Positions 1-11,302 of a stretch of DNA of 64,000 nt are shown piece by piece. The notes under the pieces were generated by a model, which was given only the letters and a program-made list of their open reading frames with translations, was not told where the DNA came from and did not search any database. The DNA is taken from assembly GCA_002077065.1 (NCBI GenBank), contig NAJO01000004.1, positions 992,001 through 1,056,000 on the forward strand. The letters run 5' to 3'. Within the stretch, counting starts at the first letter, position 1, and each line of letters starts with the position of its first letter. The stretch is from Cryoendolithus antarcticus (taxonomy: Eukaryota; Ascomycota; Dothideomycetes; Cladosporiales; Cladosporiaceae). The position numbers and the translations under genes are program-made.

Positions 1-75
1 CTCACAGACTGGAGCTGACATGACCATCAATGTGCTCCCGTGACGCAAGATCGTGCTCGCATGTTGGTTATATAT

Positions 76-1259
76 CTAGCTCAAGTCCAGCACCACTCTC
101 CCCTTCAACTCAGCCCGATGCATCTTCTCGAATGTCTCCGTCAACTGATCAAGCTTGATTGTCTCAAAGTGCGTCTTCACAAGCCCCCTCGCGGCGAGAT
201 CCAGCGTCTCAATAGCCTCCCTACGATCACCTACAGCGACACCGACAATCTTCTGTGCTTTTGCAACCAGGAACTGCGGGTACGCAGTCGCAATAGGCTT
301 GAGGTCTCCCTCTGGTAGACCAACACAGACCAGTGTGCCACCGAATTTCAGCAGACCCATGCCAGAGGCGTAGGCACCGTTGGCAGCGGTGAGAACGAGG
401 ACTGCTTGTGCGCCGAGGCCACCGGTGGCTTTCTTGACCTGTTCCTCGGCGTCGCCCTTGGTGTGGTCGATGAAGACTTCAGCGCCGCACTCTTTGACTA
501 GGTCTTCCTTGTTGCCTTGGTCAATGCCGATGACTCTCATGCCCATGCCGCGGGAGGCAATCTGGACTGCCAAATGGCCGAGCTGGAGATAGTGTCAGCG
601 TCCATATGCGAACAGTCAAGACCATTGCTATACATACTCCACCGCCTGCACCAAGTAGCACAACCCAGTCTCCACTCTTTGCGTTCGACTTCCTCAGAGC
701 ACTGTACACCGTGACGCCAGCACACAGCATCGGCGCCGCAGCGGCACTGTCCAGACTCTCTGGAATAGGCGTAACATAGCTCGCCGGTGCAGTTACGTAC
801 TGTTGGAACGTGCCGGGAGTGTAGTACCCAGAAACCTTCTGATTGAAGCATACGCCATCATGTCCACTCAGGCAGGCCGGACAGCTGTCACAGATAGCCG
901 AGATCCACTTAACGCCCACGCGGTCTCCGACCTTGACTGCGGAATGCTCTGTTCCTGGACCCATCTTGACGATTTTGCCGACACCTTCGTGGCCTCCAAC
1001 TTGGCCTGCTTGCGTTGGGGCTGGGAGGCCCTTCCAGCTGTTGGTCATGACACCGAGATCACTGTGGCAGACGCCAGAGTGGGAGCTGGAAGGTTATCAG
1101 CTCAAGAGTCGGTATGGGCGACTCGCTCGACTCTTACAGATTGATCAGGACATCTCCAGGGCCAGGCTCGGGCATGTCAAGCTCGACTACCTTGGTCGAG
1201 ATCTTGCCGGGCTCATCGTAGATCGCACCCTTGTACTTCTTTGGGAGATCGCCCATCAT
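76..1259 (-). CDS. ADH1: Zinc-dependent alcohol dehydrogenase (ADH1 type)
   Basis: Medium-chain, zinc-containing NAD alcohol dehydrogenase interconverting ethanol and acetaldehyde, probably cytosolic. Three exons on the minus strand (1138-1259, 638-1085, 76-582) give about 358 residues, close to the usual 350. The start is ATG at 1259, followed by a second ATG; an in-frame extension upstream lacks family character. Seen: the catalytic zinc motif GVCHSD, GGHEGVG, the structural zinc cluster CDSCPACLSGHDGVC, and the Rossmann motif GAGGGLG, which is split exactly by the second intron (583-637). The first intron is 1086-1137. Both introns are 52-55 bp with GT donors and AG acceptors. The C-terminus lies close to the left window edge, so the 3' UTR is truncated. 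The divergent upstream neighbour starts at 2415. Family assignment is secure; the exact substrate (ethanol versus another primary alcohol) is inferred. Confidence 0.93.
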
Positions 1260-2414
1260 TACGGTGGCTGCCGACGGGTACTGATTTGAGCCTGAGGGAG
1301 TGATCAAAGGGCAAGCGGACTGTGGAAGTGAGAGTAGGAGCAAACTCGAGATGGAGACAGGAAAGGAGATGCCTGAGATGTAGAGCTACCGTTATATGGA
1401 TCCTCTCCTCGACGCCAACCTCGGATGCTGAACGCGTCGTGACAGGCAGCTACTGCGCCATGACATGCAATCGAGGCTTCAGCTACTGCAATAGGTAGTT
1501 CGAGATTGGTAGTGGACTGGGCCCGAGATGTGCTTCGAGCTGAGGGGTTAGTGGGGTCGTGCACAGGGGCGAGATCACGCCAAGACATGTCACGTGGCCA
1601 TCGACACGAGCTGCAATCGTTATCCACGTGCTTTGCGTCCTCGCATCATAACAGCTTGCTTCTGCATCTTATTGAAGATGTGACAGCAGCTGTCTAGTGA
1701 GACGGAAATACAGCAAAGAGACTGGACATAGCTGGAAAGACCCAGACAAGGCTGGTGGAAGTAGCGGCGGATTCAAAATCCTTGACAAAGTGATTAAACG
1801 GGTATCGGATCAGCGCGTGGAACAAAGATGCGATCTGAGCAATGCTTCATGCTGCTGAAGCTTGAGAACAGCCTGGTCGGGACGGTAAAACCTTGATTGA
1901 CCACCGATGTTGGACAAGGCTGGAGATCTCGCTACAGACGCCGAACCACATTTGTAGACGGGTAGGGACTCACTGAGAGCCAGAAGAACTGACAACTGAT
2001 GGGTCTCGAAGAGACTGCATCGTCGTGCACGGCTTGTCCGAGATCATTTACAGTTATTGAACACCTCTCGAAGAACATCCAGCAGCGAGGTCGCGCGCTC
2101 GCACGCTCGACTAATCCAGTCCTGTCTCTTGATCGAGACAAATAAGCAGGGAGTTGTGACAGCGAGCCACAGACTAGAGAGCTCTGGCTAAACAATGGAC
2201 CATCTAGCCTGGTTGCCTCGCGAGGGGTACTGTATGTGTCGAATGCAAGGCTGAACCTAGATCGAGTCGCTCAGATAAGAGGGGGACCACACCCTGATCG
2301 TACTCTCATCTGTTTCGTCTCCCTTTCCTATCATCTTGCCAAAAGCTTAGAGAGCAGACCTTAGAGCATCACGTGGACCCATCGATCAGTCAAGAGAGAT
2401 TTCACACCTTCAAC
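1260..2414. other. Divergent intergenic region, ADH / coiled-coil gene
   Basis: About 1.15 kb between two divergently transcribed genes, so it should carry both promoters. Reading frames here are short and show no family resemblance. I identify no RNA gene or repeat. Confidence 0.5.
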
Positions 2415-2823
2415 ATGACTCCCGAGGAGAAGATCGCCCAACTCAATGGTTCTATCGAGAACTTCAAACGCAAGCGAAACGAGTACGACAACAAAGCTCA
2501 ACGCACCCACACTCAGCTTCAGTCTCATCACAACGCAGGTCTACCTAGAAACGGTAACGAAGAGTGTATGCTCCCCCTCTCCACCTTTTGCCTCCTTTTA
2601 GTGCCACCAGATTCACTAACGTCAAGCAGCACACAGGAAATACAGACACAACGAGACGTTGATGAGAAACGAGATCAACAAGTGCAAGGAGCACATTGCG
2701 AACATAGACGAGCATGTTCGAGGGCTGAGGAGGGAGCGCGATCAGGTGCAGACTAAGCTGGATGCTAGGCGTCGCGAGCAGAACGCACAGAGGGGGGGCC
2801 AGAGAGGACCGCAAAGGCATTAA
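2415..2823 (+). CDS. Small charged coiled-coil protein, unknown function
   Basis: Two exons (2415-2565 and 2630-2823) give a 114-residue protein. The intron 2566-2629 has a GTATGC donor and CAG acceptor; phase 1 joins the frames cleanly. The start is the first ATG, embedded in CAACATGA. The protein is rich in Lys, Arg, Glu and Gln, with heptad-like stretches (EKIAQLNGSIENFKRK; NIDEHVRGLRRERDQVQTKL), and ends in a short Gly/Arg/Gln tail (RGGQRGPQRH). No catalytic motif, signal peptide or membrane segment is visible. It could be a small structural or RNA-associated protein; the RGG-like tail is suggestive only. I do not recognise the family. Confidence rests on the clean splice and biased composition. 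Confidence 0.6.
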
Positions 2824-3545
2824 GAGCTTACTGGTGGTAGGTGTTTGCAGAGCTTCGTTGACAGATTCTCTGGATTACGGAAGCGTGGATGGGGCTGATG
2901 TGTTGGTCGTTGGTCATGGTGCGGTTTTTCGAGACGGCTGTATGAGATCCAAGGTAAAGGGACCGAGCACGTCTCCGACCAGCATGCATCTGCACTTCGT
3001 ACTCGAGCTCGCATGTCGAGGCATCGTCTGTGTGGTGATGGCATGTACAGCGTCTTGATTCTTGACGATCGCCCTTCCAAGCCTCTCTCGGCAGTGGGAT
3101 TGTTCCCTGCAGCCAGCCGCACTCGGGTCCTCCGCTTCTAATCTGGGCGTAGCGGATGGCGTACATGTTTCAAGATGTTGACAACGATTTCCAGCATTGT
3201 GCTGGACCAAATAGAAGACGACGAGTCCAAGTACCCCATTGTGCATGACGAGAGCGTCGTGGCATGAGCTCAAAGGAACAGTATGGTGCAATGATGAAGT
3301 GGCCATCGCGCAACTCCACATCGCAGATAGAGTTCCACCTCCACTCACCCCTGCAGCAACAACATTGGAATCAGCAACGCCATTCACGACGCCATATCTC
3401 AGATACCAAGGAGTGGCGCTGACCTCATCCCTACCGCAGCAGTGCTTAGCTCTCATATAGCAGTGAACAGTGAACCCCATCAGCCCTTCATCCTCTTGTA
3501 ATGTAGTTATTTAATTTATGAGCTGGTAATGTCCCATTCGCGAAG
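2824..3545. other. Intergenic region upstream of the TBC gene
   Basis: About 0.7 kb. Several overlapping short frames occur on both strands, but none has consistent protein character. It should contain the 3' UTR of the small coiled-coil gene and the promoter of the Rab GAP. Nothing else seen. Confidence 0.4.
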
Positions 3546-6500
3546 ATGTCCGTCGATCTGCATGACCCTGCGCAACCACCGGAGCCAGTACTACCGGCCA
3601 CGACATCATCCTTCAACGGTGCTTCAACGGCTTCTGTAGATAATCTGGAAGCCTTTCCAGCCTCCAAAACCCTCAATAAGTCTGTACATGGGGACACGTC
3701 TCATAAAGCGAATGCATACGGCTTGACCCCGCCACCAATACCTGACAGCGATAAATCTGGAGGAAATAAAGCTCCTGGCATTCCGGACCGGAGGAAAAGT
3801 GTTAGGCCTGCAGGGAGTCGGGGGAAACTGAAGGGGAGGAGGAGTGAAACGCCAGGCATTACGATCAGCATGGCGGATGAGGGAGATGAGGCGAGGGCGG
3901 AGGGCGATGGCGGCGTGGTGACGCCTGGAGAGACGTCGGTGAGATGCGATGAATTTCCGAGAACTTGGGGTGAATCCTGATGAGATGACCTAGGACACAT
4001 TCGAAGATGCAGTCGATACTCCCAAGGCATCGGGCGCGAAAGGTAGTCTGGACGGAGCGGAGGCACCTCGAGGGTTGGGAATCGATGGCGCAGACGTCCA
4101 CAGGGCACGTGACCCATCATCCGAAGTGAATGGGCATGCGCATACGAACGGCGTGCCAGCGACTGAGCCAGAGCTGCCCTCAGAGATCACAATCCCCAAG
4201 ACTCGAGGCCCCAGGCCAGTCTCTGGCCTGATGTCCCCTCCACTCCACGGCCGCCACCGCAGCATATCACCAGGCAGATTCCCGGTAGCTGTCCGTGAGC
4301 CTGATGCTACGAGCTCGTCACAAGGGCTGTCAGGCGATCTTCCTCCACTGAAGTTCCCTCCTCCACCCTCCGCTCCAGAGCGATCACTCAACACCTCTGC
4401 GCCACCTGCACTGTCAGGGCAGATGTCACCTCCTCCACAACCTGGCAATCTAGCACGCAAAGCATCTAGCGGGTTCGGAGCGCTGCTGGGAAGGATGGGG
4501 AGTATACGAAAGGCACGGTCACCACCTGCGCCAAGACAAGAGAGCAAGTTCGGTCTTGAGAGGCGGAATACTGGGAGCTCGGCAACGCTCGTACCGGGCA
4601 TGGACGGTGCGACTCCATTGTCTGCGATTGCGGATGGCGAGGAGGATGAGAGTGCTGGTAAGCCCACATTGCAAGATCGTTTCAAGACGCTGAGGAGGCA
4701 AGAAGAGCAGAGTCGTGGAGGTGTAATATGGCAGCACGAGGATGGGGATACCTCGCGAAAGGTGAGCATGGCGGACAGCTCATCGAGTTCGCCGCCAGCA
4801 GTTGCCACGCCTGGTCTGAAGTCTCCTGCGCTGAACCCGGATCTGCCTCCTGGAACGGCATCTGGAGTGTCCGCTGGACCGGCTATAGATACGGCACCTG
4901 TCAACTGGGATCTGTGGCAATCTGTTGTAAACGAAGGTCCAGCGGCTGTGGCGCGCACGAGCGGAGCCGAACTTTCGCAAGCCATCGCGAACGGCATACC
5001 AGCAGCGATACGAGGTGTAGTCTGGCAAGTTCTCGCAGATAGCAAGAGCGAGGACCTCGAATCACTGTATCGCACGCTCAAAGCACGAGGAACTGATGCT
5101 GAGGTGCGACCGGCTGTTAGCCGGACAGATTCGAACATTTCCGGACCGAATGGCGCAGTTGAAGACAAGGAGTCTGTGGCTTCATCACGCTCTAGCGTAC
5201 ACTCAGAGTCGTCTACCCCTGCAACATCTAACCTCAACTCGCCACCCGCATCGATAGATGGCACAAGCGCGGACCTCAAAGCGAAGCTGCTCGCAGAGAA
5301 GCAGAAGCGCGACTCGACGAGTCTGGCAAAGCTTGAGAAAGCTATCAAGCGAGATCTGGGATCGCGCACATCCTATAGCAAGTATGCGCAGTCAGCAGGT
5401 CTCCAGGACGGTCTCTTCGGGGTCTGCAAAGCCTACGCGTTGTTCGACGAGGCAGTCGGCTATGCACAAGGGATCAACTTTGTTGCGATGCCACTGCTGT
5501 TCAACATGAGTGAGGAAGAATCCTTCACATTACTAGTCCGGCTGATGCATCGATACAACCTCCGTTCACTCTTCGAGCCCGAGATGCCCGGCCTCCACTT
5601 GCGGCTCTACCAATTCGAGCGCCTGCTCGAGGACAGCGAGCCTGCTCTCTACGTCCATCTCCGACGCCGGAACGTCGGGCCTCAGCTCTACGCCACACAA
5701 TGGTTCCTTACTCTGTTCGCCTACCGCTTCCCTCTCCAGCTCGTGCTACGAATCTACGATCTTGTCTTCTCCGAGGGTCTCACTGCAATTTTGAAGTTTG
5801 GCCTCGTGCTACTGCAACGGAATAAGGAGACCATATTAGGGATGAAAGACATGGCAGCTCTGACCACGTTTCTCAAAGAGAAGCTCTTTGATGTCTACAT
5901 TGATCGCTCACCTTCTGCTTCATCATTGCTGGACTCCGGCTTCTTCGGCTCTGTCTCTGGCGGTGCAGACAAAGAGCTCTACCGCGCTGACGATCTCGTG
6001 CGCGACGCAAGTGCTGTGCAGGTATCAGAGGAGGCGTTAGCATTGTATACGAGCGAGTGGGAAGAGTCACAACGCACCCTGCTCGCCACTGCAAGCGAAC
6101 TTGAAGGTCTCCGCACCTCGAATGCCTCTCTGACATCCCAAGTCAAAGCCCTCGAATCTCGCGCACAGGCCCACGACTCCGAGCACGTTGGCATCGCCTC
6201 CGATCTCGTACGGCTGAAAGTCGAGAACGACACGCTAGCCGACGAGAACGAAGGGCTCAAGCTGCAAGTCGAGCAGCTGAGACAAGTGGTCGACAGTCAA
6301 CCTGCGGAAGTCGAGGGCAAACTGAAGGAGGAGATGGAGCGAATCCTTGCACGCAACATCGAGGTGCAGAACGAGAATCGCGGTCTAAAGGAGGAAGTTG
6401 GTGAGATGGAGGGTGTGCTTGTTGAGGTGAAGATGTCGCTGGCGCACGTGAGTCCAAGATCTCTTCACAGTCGGCCGAGTCCGAATGCTAACCATTCATG

Positions 6501-6575
6501 ATACAGACACAATCAGATCATGATGCGCTAAAGCAGCGCTGGTCGAGCGTGCAAGCTATGCTCAACAAGAAGTGA
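3546..6575 (+). CDS. GYP5: TBC-domain Rab GTPase-activating protein (GYP5-like)
   Basis: GAP that stimulates GTP hydrolysis by Rab/Ypt GTPases in vesicle traffic. Three exons (3546-3938, 3994-6447, 6507-6575) encode about 971 residues; introns 3939-3993 and 6448-6506 are both phase 0. Residues 1-450 are Ser/Pro-rich and probably disordered. The TBC domain spans roughly 459-770. It carries the arginine-finger motif IKRDLGSR (D585, R589) and a glutamine finger in YAQGINF (Q623), so both catalytic fingers are present and the protein should be active. Residues about 815-960 form a coiled coil, as in yeast Gyp5/Gyl1, which act at exocytic sites. The last exon encodes 22 residues; reading through its intron would end at a stop near 6501. 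A 459-codon open frame on the opposite strand (3990-5369) is a shadow of this gene. The Rab target is not deducible. Confidence 0.92.
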
Positions 6576-6908
6576 GCTTGCATGAAGCGCACGCAAGTCA
6601 CGACCTAATAATGTATACCACTCTGCACCCTACCCACGACCTATGACCCAAACCGGAAGACTTGATCCATTGGGACAGGATCCAAGTGCCCTTGAGGACA
6701 GGCGTTGCGCTTAAACTCTCAGCGCCCTCACGAGGGCAGGCGGACTTACATATATACCCTCGAAATGAACAGGATAGTGTGTACAGCAATATGACGTTGT
6801 CATGCTACGTACGAACATGTCGTCTACTATATACTATTCTCTCCGCGCGAGTCGGGCGTCGCTTTTTGGATCGTGCAAATCATTCATCGTCGTTAAGCTC
6901 ACACACTC
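6576..6908. other. Convergent 3' spacer
   Basis: 333 bp between the stop codons of the convergent Rab GAP and GH30 genes. It should hold both 3' UTRs. No gene seen. Confidence 0.5.
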
Positions 6909-8482
6909 CTACCAGCCGTGACCATTTGACTCAATATAGAAGCTCAACAAGCTCTTTCCCGGCACAACAGCACTCACAGCGCCCCTCTGGTTCCTCGCAA
7001 CGCCATAGGTCAAGTCGTTCGCCTCGTTCGTCAACACTGTCGTGACCTTACCATGGTACTGTACGCCCTGCAGCGTGACGGTCTCGGTGTTGTTGCCGTT
7101 GTTGATGACTTGCACAGCGCGAGAGCCATCGGTGTTGGCGAACGCAGTGACGTTCAGGAGACCGTCGCCGCCTGCTACGGAAGCGGAAACGCGGTTGGCG
7201 CCTACGCGGACGAAGCGGGAGCCGAAGTGGGCGAAAGCCCATAGACGCTTTGTAACCTTGACTTCGCTCGTGTTGTTGATGAATAGGAGGGATTGGTTGT
7301 CCTGGAGGCATTGTCAGTATGGAGTGACGATGTTATAACAATGGAAGTGAAGTGCGAAAGTAGAGTGAAGTGAGAAATTGAAGTGAGAAAACGTACCGTA
7401 GTGTTCGCCGCACCCCACCAGTAGAGGAAGCCGTTCATGTTGCTGCGAGAGAAACCCTGCTGCACGTAGTTCGCCCAGGTGAGACCATCAGACTGGTAGT
7501 TCTCTTTGGTGTACCACTTGTAGTTGATCGGGTCGAAGGACGACCATTCGGTCTGCCAGACGTGCTTCGAGGTGTTGAAGGGCGCTCCAGGCTTGGAAGA
7601 GTAGCCGTGAGCAGTGACAAGACCAAGCTTGTCTTCGTCACCAGCTTGCTGAATACCAGTGAGGCGCTCACGATTCTGCTCCCAGCCAGAGCCGTCGCAG
7701 CATGCGATTTGAGTCTTGAGGCCAGCACGCTTGAGCGTGGGGTAGAGGACCTCGATGAAGTCGGCGGCTTGGCGGCCGTCGGACTGCATGGAGGCGTATG
7801 TGGTGTTGAGATCCGGCTCGTTCAGGAAGCCGACATATTTGACCTTGATGCCGAGAGCCTCGTAATCTTGAATGTACTTGACGATCTTGTTCGCGTACGA
7901 TTGCCTCCAGTCGCCGCTGGCGCAATTGGTGCCGGTCACACCGCAGAGGTAGCCTCCGTAGTTCTCGGTGTCTGTCACATGTCAATACCCAGATTCGCCA
8001 GCCGGAAACAATAGAGACTCACTGTTGGTCTTCATGTACCCATCGGCAGACCATGCATCAGCGTAGATGGTGTCAACACCTCGCGAAATCGCCTGGTACG
8101 AGAGCCAGACCTGGTACTGATCCTCTCGAGGAAGGGGGATGAAGTTCAGCTGGCTGCTGTTCGATCGCGGTGCGGTAGGTGCGATCGACTTCATCAAATC
8201 GAATGGCTGATCCGGCGAAGATCCAAGTCCATTGCGGAGGATGGTCATGCCAATTCCCTTGGTCTTGCTGAAGAGGTAGTCCAGGACCTTAGTCTGAGAC
8301 GGAGTGTCCAGCTCGTGGATGACGAGCGAGCGCTGGAACGCCTCGGAGACACCAATCCCATCGTAGACCTGGTACTTTTGGTTGGTGTTGACCGAAACGA
8401 CAGGACCATTACCGTAGCCTCCCGGGTTCGCCTCAGCGAGAGCTGCGATCGCCGCAACGATGGTAGTAATTCGAGCAGCCAT
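6909..8482 (-). CDS. Secreted GH30 glycosidase (endo-beta-1,6-galactanase-like)
   Basis: Extracellular glycoside hydrolase, most likely cleaving beta-1,6-galactan side chains of plant arabinogalactan (family knowledge). Three minus-strand exons (8023-8482, 7397-7971, 6909-7301) give 475 residues. The start ATG at 8482 opens a signal peptide (MAARITTIVAAIAALAEA). The family signature YDGIGVSEAFQR follows near residue 40. The (beta/alpha)8 barrel carries the acid/base glutamate in FLNEPD (E205) and the nucleophile in QTEWSS (E295). The C-terminal part is the beta-sandwich typical of GH30. Introns are 7972-8022 (51 bp) and 7302-7396 (95 bp); the second contains an internal purine repeat. Both catalytic residues are present, so activity is expected. 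Subfamily and substrate are inferred. Confidence 0.92.
7346..7392. repeat. Imperfect GAAGTGNGAAA repeat in a GH30 intron
   Basis: The second GH30 intron (7302-7396) contains three to four imperfect copies of GAAGTGAGAAA / GAAGTGCGAAA next to its GTACGT donor. This accounts for its length of 95 bp against about 50 bp for most introns here. It looks like local slippage; no function is implied. Confidence 0.55.
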
Positions 8483-9434
8483 GGTTGACTATCGGTACTG
8501 TTGAGATTGCTGTCCTACCTGTTGAAGGTCCGGGCAGCCCGTCGCCTTTGTAGCTTGCAGTACCTGCATCGTGCTGCGAACTCTGCAGAGCTTGCTCGCG
8601 GCTGAACTGGCTTGACAGCCATACCCCTCCGAGCATCTGGACTCACATGCTTCATGATGCCATCAGTCAGCGGCCCGTCGTACTATTGATTAACAATTAG
8701 CCTGTGCTGTGCATTACGAGGGCGGTCTGCCGGATCTTGGAAGTTCTTGATCATGACAAGCTCAGCTGTGGCGCCTGCCCCTGGTCCTGCCCACTGGAGG
8801 CATTGTATCGATCATACCGATTGCCGCGATAGCTGAGACATTGATCTGGAGCGTTATGATACCCAGGAACAGCTGATCGGCGAGCAAGATCTCCGTCGTG
8901 ATCATGGGAAGCCAATCAATCGAGCTAGGCGTGCAGGAACAACCGGCAGGTCGACTCCACAGCCACGTTCTCCCCGCTTCCTCCAGAGCTTTCTCCAGCT
9001 TCCACATCTGCTCAAGCTCGTGGTGGTGTGGGGACGTCACAATATGCAGGTACGGATATGGAGCGAGAATGGACCGGCTAAAGTGCGAGATCTCGGGATT
9101 GAGGATGCGGCTGGGCGTCAACGGCGAGTCATGTCCACCGCAAGCGTAGTGTGGAGGGATAGCAAGAACAACGGCTGCTCGCATCGCGGTGGTCGAACGA
9201 CATTGTGGCCATGAACCCACTCGCCATCATGCAAAGATGTAGTGAGTGCCAACATGGGCAGATAGCATACGCTCTGGTCCTAGATCCCGGTGCCATCGTC
9301 GCCTGCAATGGCACTCTTCGCCTCAGCGAGTCGAGCATGCCGCTCATATCTCGAATGCTTTCCCTGATCCACGATTCCTACAATGCTAGGTGCTTCGCAT
9401 AACCTAGCTACGTAGCACGATCGAGGCTAATGGA
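8483..9434. other. GH30 promoter region and unassigned sequence
   Basis: About 0.95 kb upstream of the GH30 gene. A minus-strand open frame at 8762-9184 (about 140 codons from ATG) has mixed composition and no motif I recognise; I do not call it a gene. The rest shows nothing clear. Confidence 0.4.
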
Positions 9435-10231
9435 TCAGTCCACAGCCATGGTGGTGTTCGAATAGATCACTGTAGTTGCGTCAGTATCGTACAACACACT
9501 AGGAGCACTATGCAAGAATACGCACGCTTTTTGTCGCATTCAAATGCCGTGCCAGCGAACAGTCCTTTCAGAATGTCATTGACCGTAGGCAATAGAGCGC
9601 CAAGGTGATCGCAAGCGTGCTGAGCATCTCGAATGGCGGCTTTGACAACGTCCATGCTCAGCATAGATTCAAGGCAATGGGCCTGCCAGAGCAGAACGAA
9701 GACTCCGCCGGAAATACGCTCGCAGCCGTCGTCCAGCCACGGGACACTCAGCGAGGTCAGATCTCGAGGCGTAGGCAAAAGGTGGTGGTATGCAATAGCT
9801 CTGCGCACAAGATCGAGGCGATAGATATGTTGATCATGTAGCTGTTGAAGGTAATAGTCGGCGGTGCGAATGGCTGCGAGACATTGCCATGATCCGCGCG
9901 TGTCGCTAACGCGCGCGGCGGCAGCATCGATCTCGCCGAGGAGGCGATGCCAGGCTACTGCCCCGGAGGTATCATTCTTGAAGCTGTCGGCGAGCTTAGA
10001 GATTGTGTTTGTGGGTAAGCAGAATGGCGCTTCGGAAGTAATGCTCTGATCGAACAACCGGGGTGAAGCGGATATTTGTGAGATGTCGGCGAGCAAGCTG
10101 CCGAAGAGCACCACAACATGGGTAAGGCGCATCTCGACGAGGTGTTGAAAATCGTAATAAGCTTCAGATTCAAGCCGGAGGCTGTAGCATACATATAGTC
10201 GGGTACCGCTTTGATGAACATCGAGCAGCAC
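9435..10231 (-). CDS. Regulator-like protein, 3' part of a gene (5' end unresolved)
   Basis: Two 3' exons can be supported on the minus strand: a long one ending at 9526 and a last one 9435-9469 ending in TGA. They are separated by a canonical 56-bp intron (9470-9525; GTGCGT donor, TACTGAC branch site, CTACAG acceptor). The product is helical, with many Leu, Ala, Cys and His residues, resembling the C-terminal regulatory half of fungal Zn2Cys6-type factors, but no zinc cluster is seen in the part I can read. The long exon is open to about 10,258, where a stop intervenes. No ATG lies in frame near its start, so upstream exons are needed, perhaps between 10,240 and 10,560. Alternatively the gene is decayed. 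No function is assigned. Confidence 0.45.
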
Positions 10232-10679
10232 TCCAGAGCCCTTTGTCGATCCAGGTTAAGAGGGAGCAAGCAAACGCTTGACGCATCTTTCCAGAGCCAG
10301 AAGTGTCTAGGGTCCAGACAGATACTAGGATGGAATGGACAGATCAGACATCGTGGAAAAACAGCGAAGCTATTCCCATTGCGACAGCCTGGTAGACCTA
10401 CAGCATCTTGCGCTTTCTGGCCATCAGCAATTTCTTCGCAGTACGTCGATACCGATGAAAGCGTTCATCTCCCCAGACTGGTCAACCAGTATGGCGGCGG
10501 ACAACTTCTCTGCAGCTCTGCATCGAATCTTGGGACGGACTGCGAGATAATCTCATGCACCCTCTAGCAAGCTTGTGCGTGTAGGTGGCCAAGTCTTCAA
10601 ACTCTAGACGCCAGTGGACTTCGCCGCAGCAGGCGTATTGTCCTCGAGCGCATCCCCTGCCCTTGCGCCTGCCGCGATC
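10232..10679. other. Probable unresolved 5' exons of the regulator-like gene
   Basis: Short open stretches exist on the minus strand (one begins near an ATG at about 10,470), but I could not join them to the downstream exon with a convincing splice. Otherwise nothing recognisable. Confidence 0.3.
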
Positions 10680-11114
10680 TCAGCTTGCTCCCCACACCAC
10701 TTCCGTATCTACACCACCTGTCAGCAAGTCCCCAACTTCCCCTTCTTCTCCGTTCGTGAATCCACTCACGCCACTAAACACTCCCTTCTGCCCCTCCGGC
10801 CCCTCCATAAACAGCACCCCATACACAGTCACAAATAGTATACTCCCCCACTGCGCCAACTTCACGCCCTTCGTCCACGTCGGCCGTGCCCACTTCAACT
10901 TCGCGCGACGGCGGTAGCGGCGTTCTAATGAGAAGCGGTGTTTAGGCGAGAGGGAGTCGAAGTGAGGGGGCCAGGTGCGTTTTGATGTGTACGGGTTGGA
11001 TTGCCAGGTGTAGGGAAATGTGGGTGAGAGGGATGGGGTGGGCTGAGTGGTAAGGGGGGCTTTGGGGAGGGTGTAGGGGTCGAGTGTTGCGAGGCGGGGA
11101 GGTGAGGGCAACAT
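10680..11114 (-). CDS. Small single-pass membrane protein, probably mitochondrial
   Basis: Intronless, 144 residues, ATG at 11114. The N-terminal 45 residues are rich in Pro, Thr and Ser and lack acidic residues except one Asp, consistent with a presequence. A strongly basic stretch follows (SLERRYRRRAKLKWARP), then one hydrophobic segment (LAQWGSILFVTVYGVLFM), then a Gly- and acid-rich tail ending TEVVWGAS. This layout (basic linker, single helix, short tail) resembles small mitochondrial inner-membrane proteins, but I do not recognise the family. It lies in the same direction as the mitochondrial Phe-tRNA synthetase whose stop is at 11303, only about 190 bp upstream, so its promoter is short or it shares regulation. 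Function unknown. Confidence 0.6.
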   Translation of the reverse strand: MLPSPPRLATLDPYTLPKAPLTTQPTPSLSPTFPYTWQSNPYTSKRTWPPHFDSLSPKHRFSLERRYRRRAKLKWARPTWTKGVKLAQWGSILFVTVYGVLFMEGPEGQKGVFSGVSGFTNGEEGEVGDLLTGGVDTEVVWGAS

Positions 11115-11302
11115 AGCGAGAGAAGTTCGAGGGTGGATGGAATGAATGATGGTGTCGAAGATGAGGTCGCTTTCGAGGTGTAGATGCTTGGTCTTGGCAT
11201 TGACTTCACGGATGCTGCTTCAAGGATATCGAACACGACATATAGACAAGTGAGCTCAGTATCAGCACATATATATACATATGCAGTTCAATCGCACAGA
11301 GA

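Noticed and set aside
3990..5369. 459-codon minus-strand open frame opposite the Rab GAP
   Set aside because: It mirrors the codon bias of the GAP gene, which has a complete TBC domain. The antisense product is Ser/Pro/Gly-rich without motifs.
8762..9184. About 140-codon minus-strand ORF upstream of GH30
   Set aside because: No recognisable family, and overlapping opposite-strand frames are equally long.
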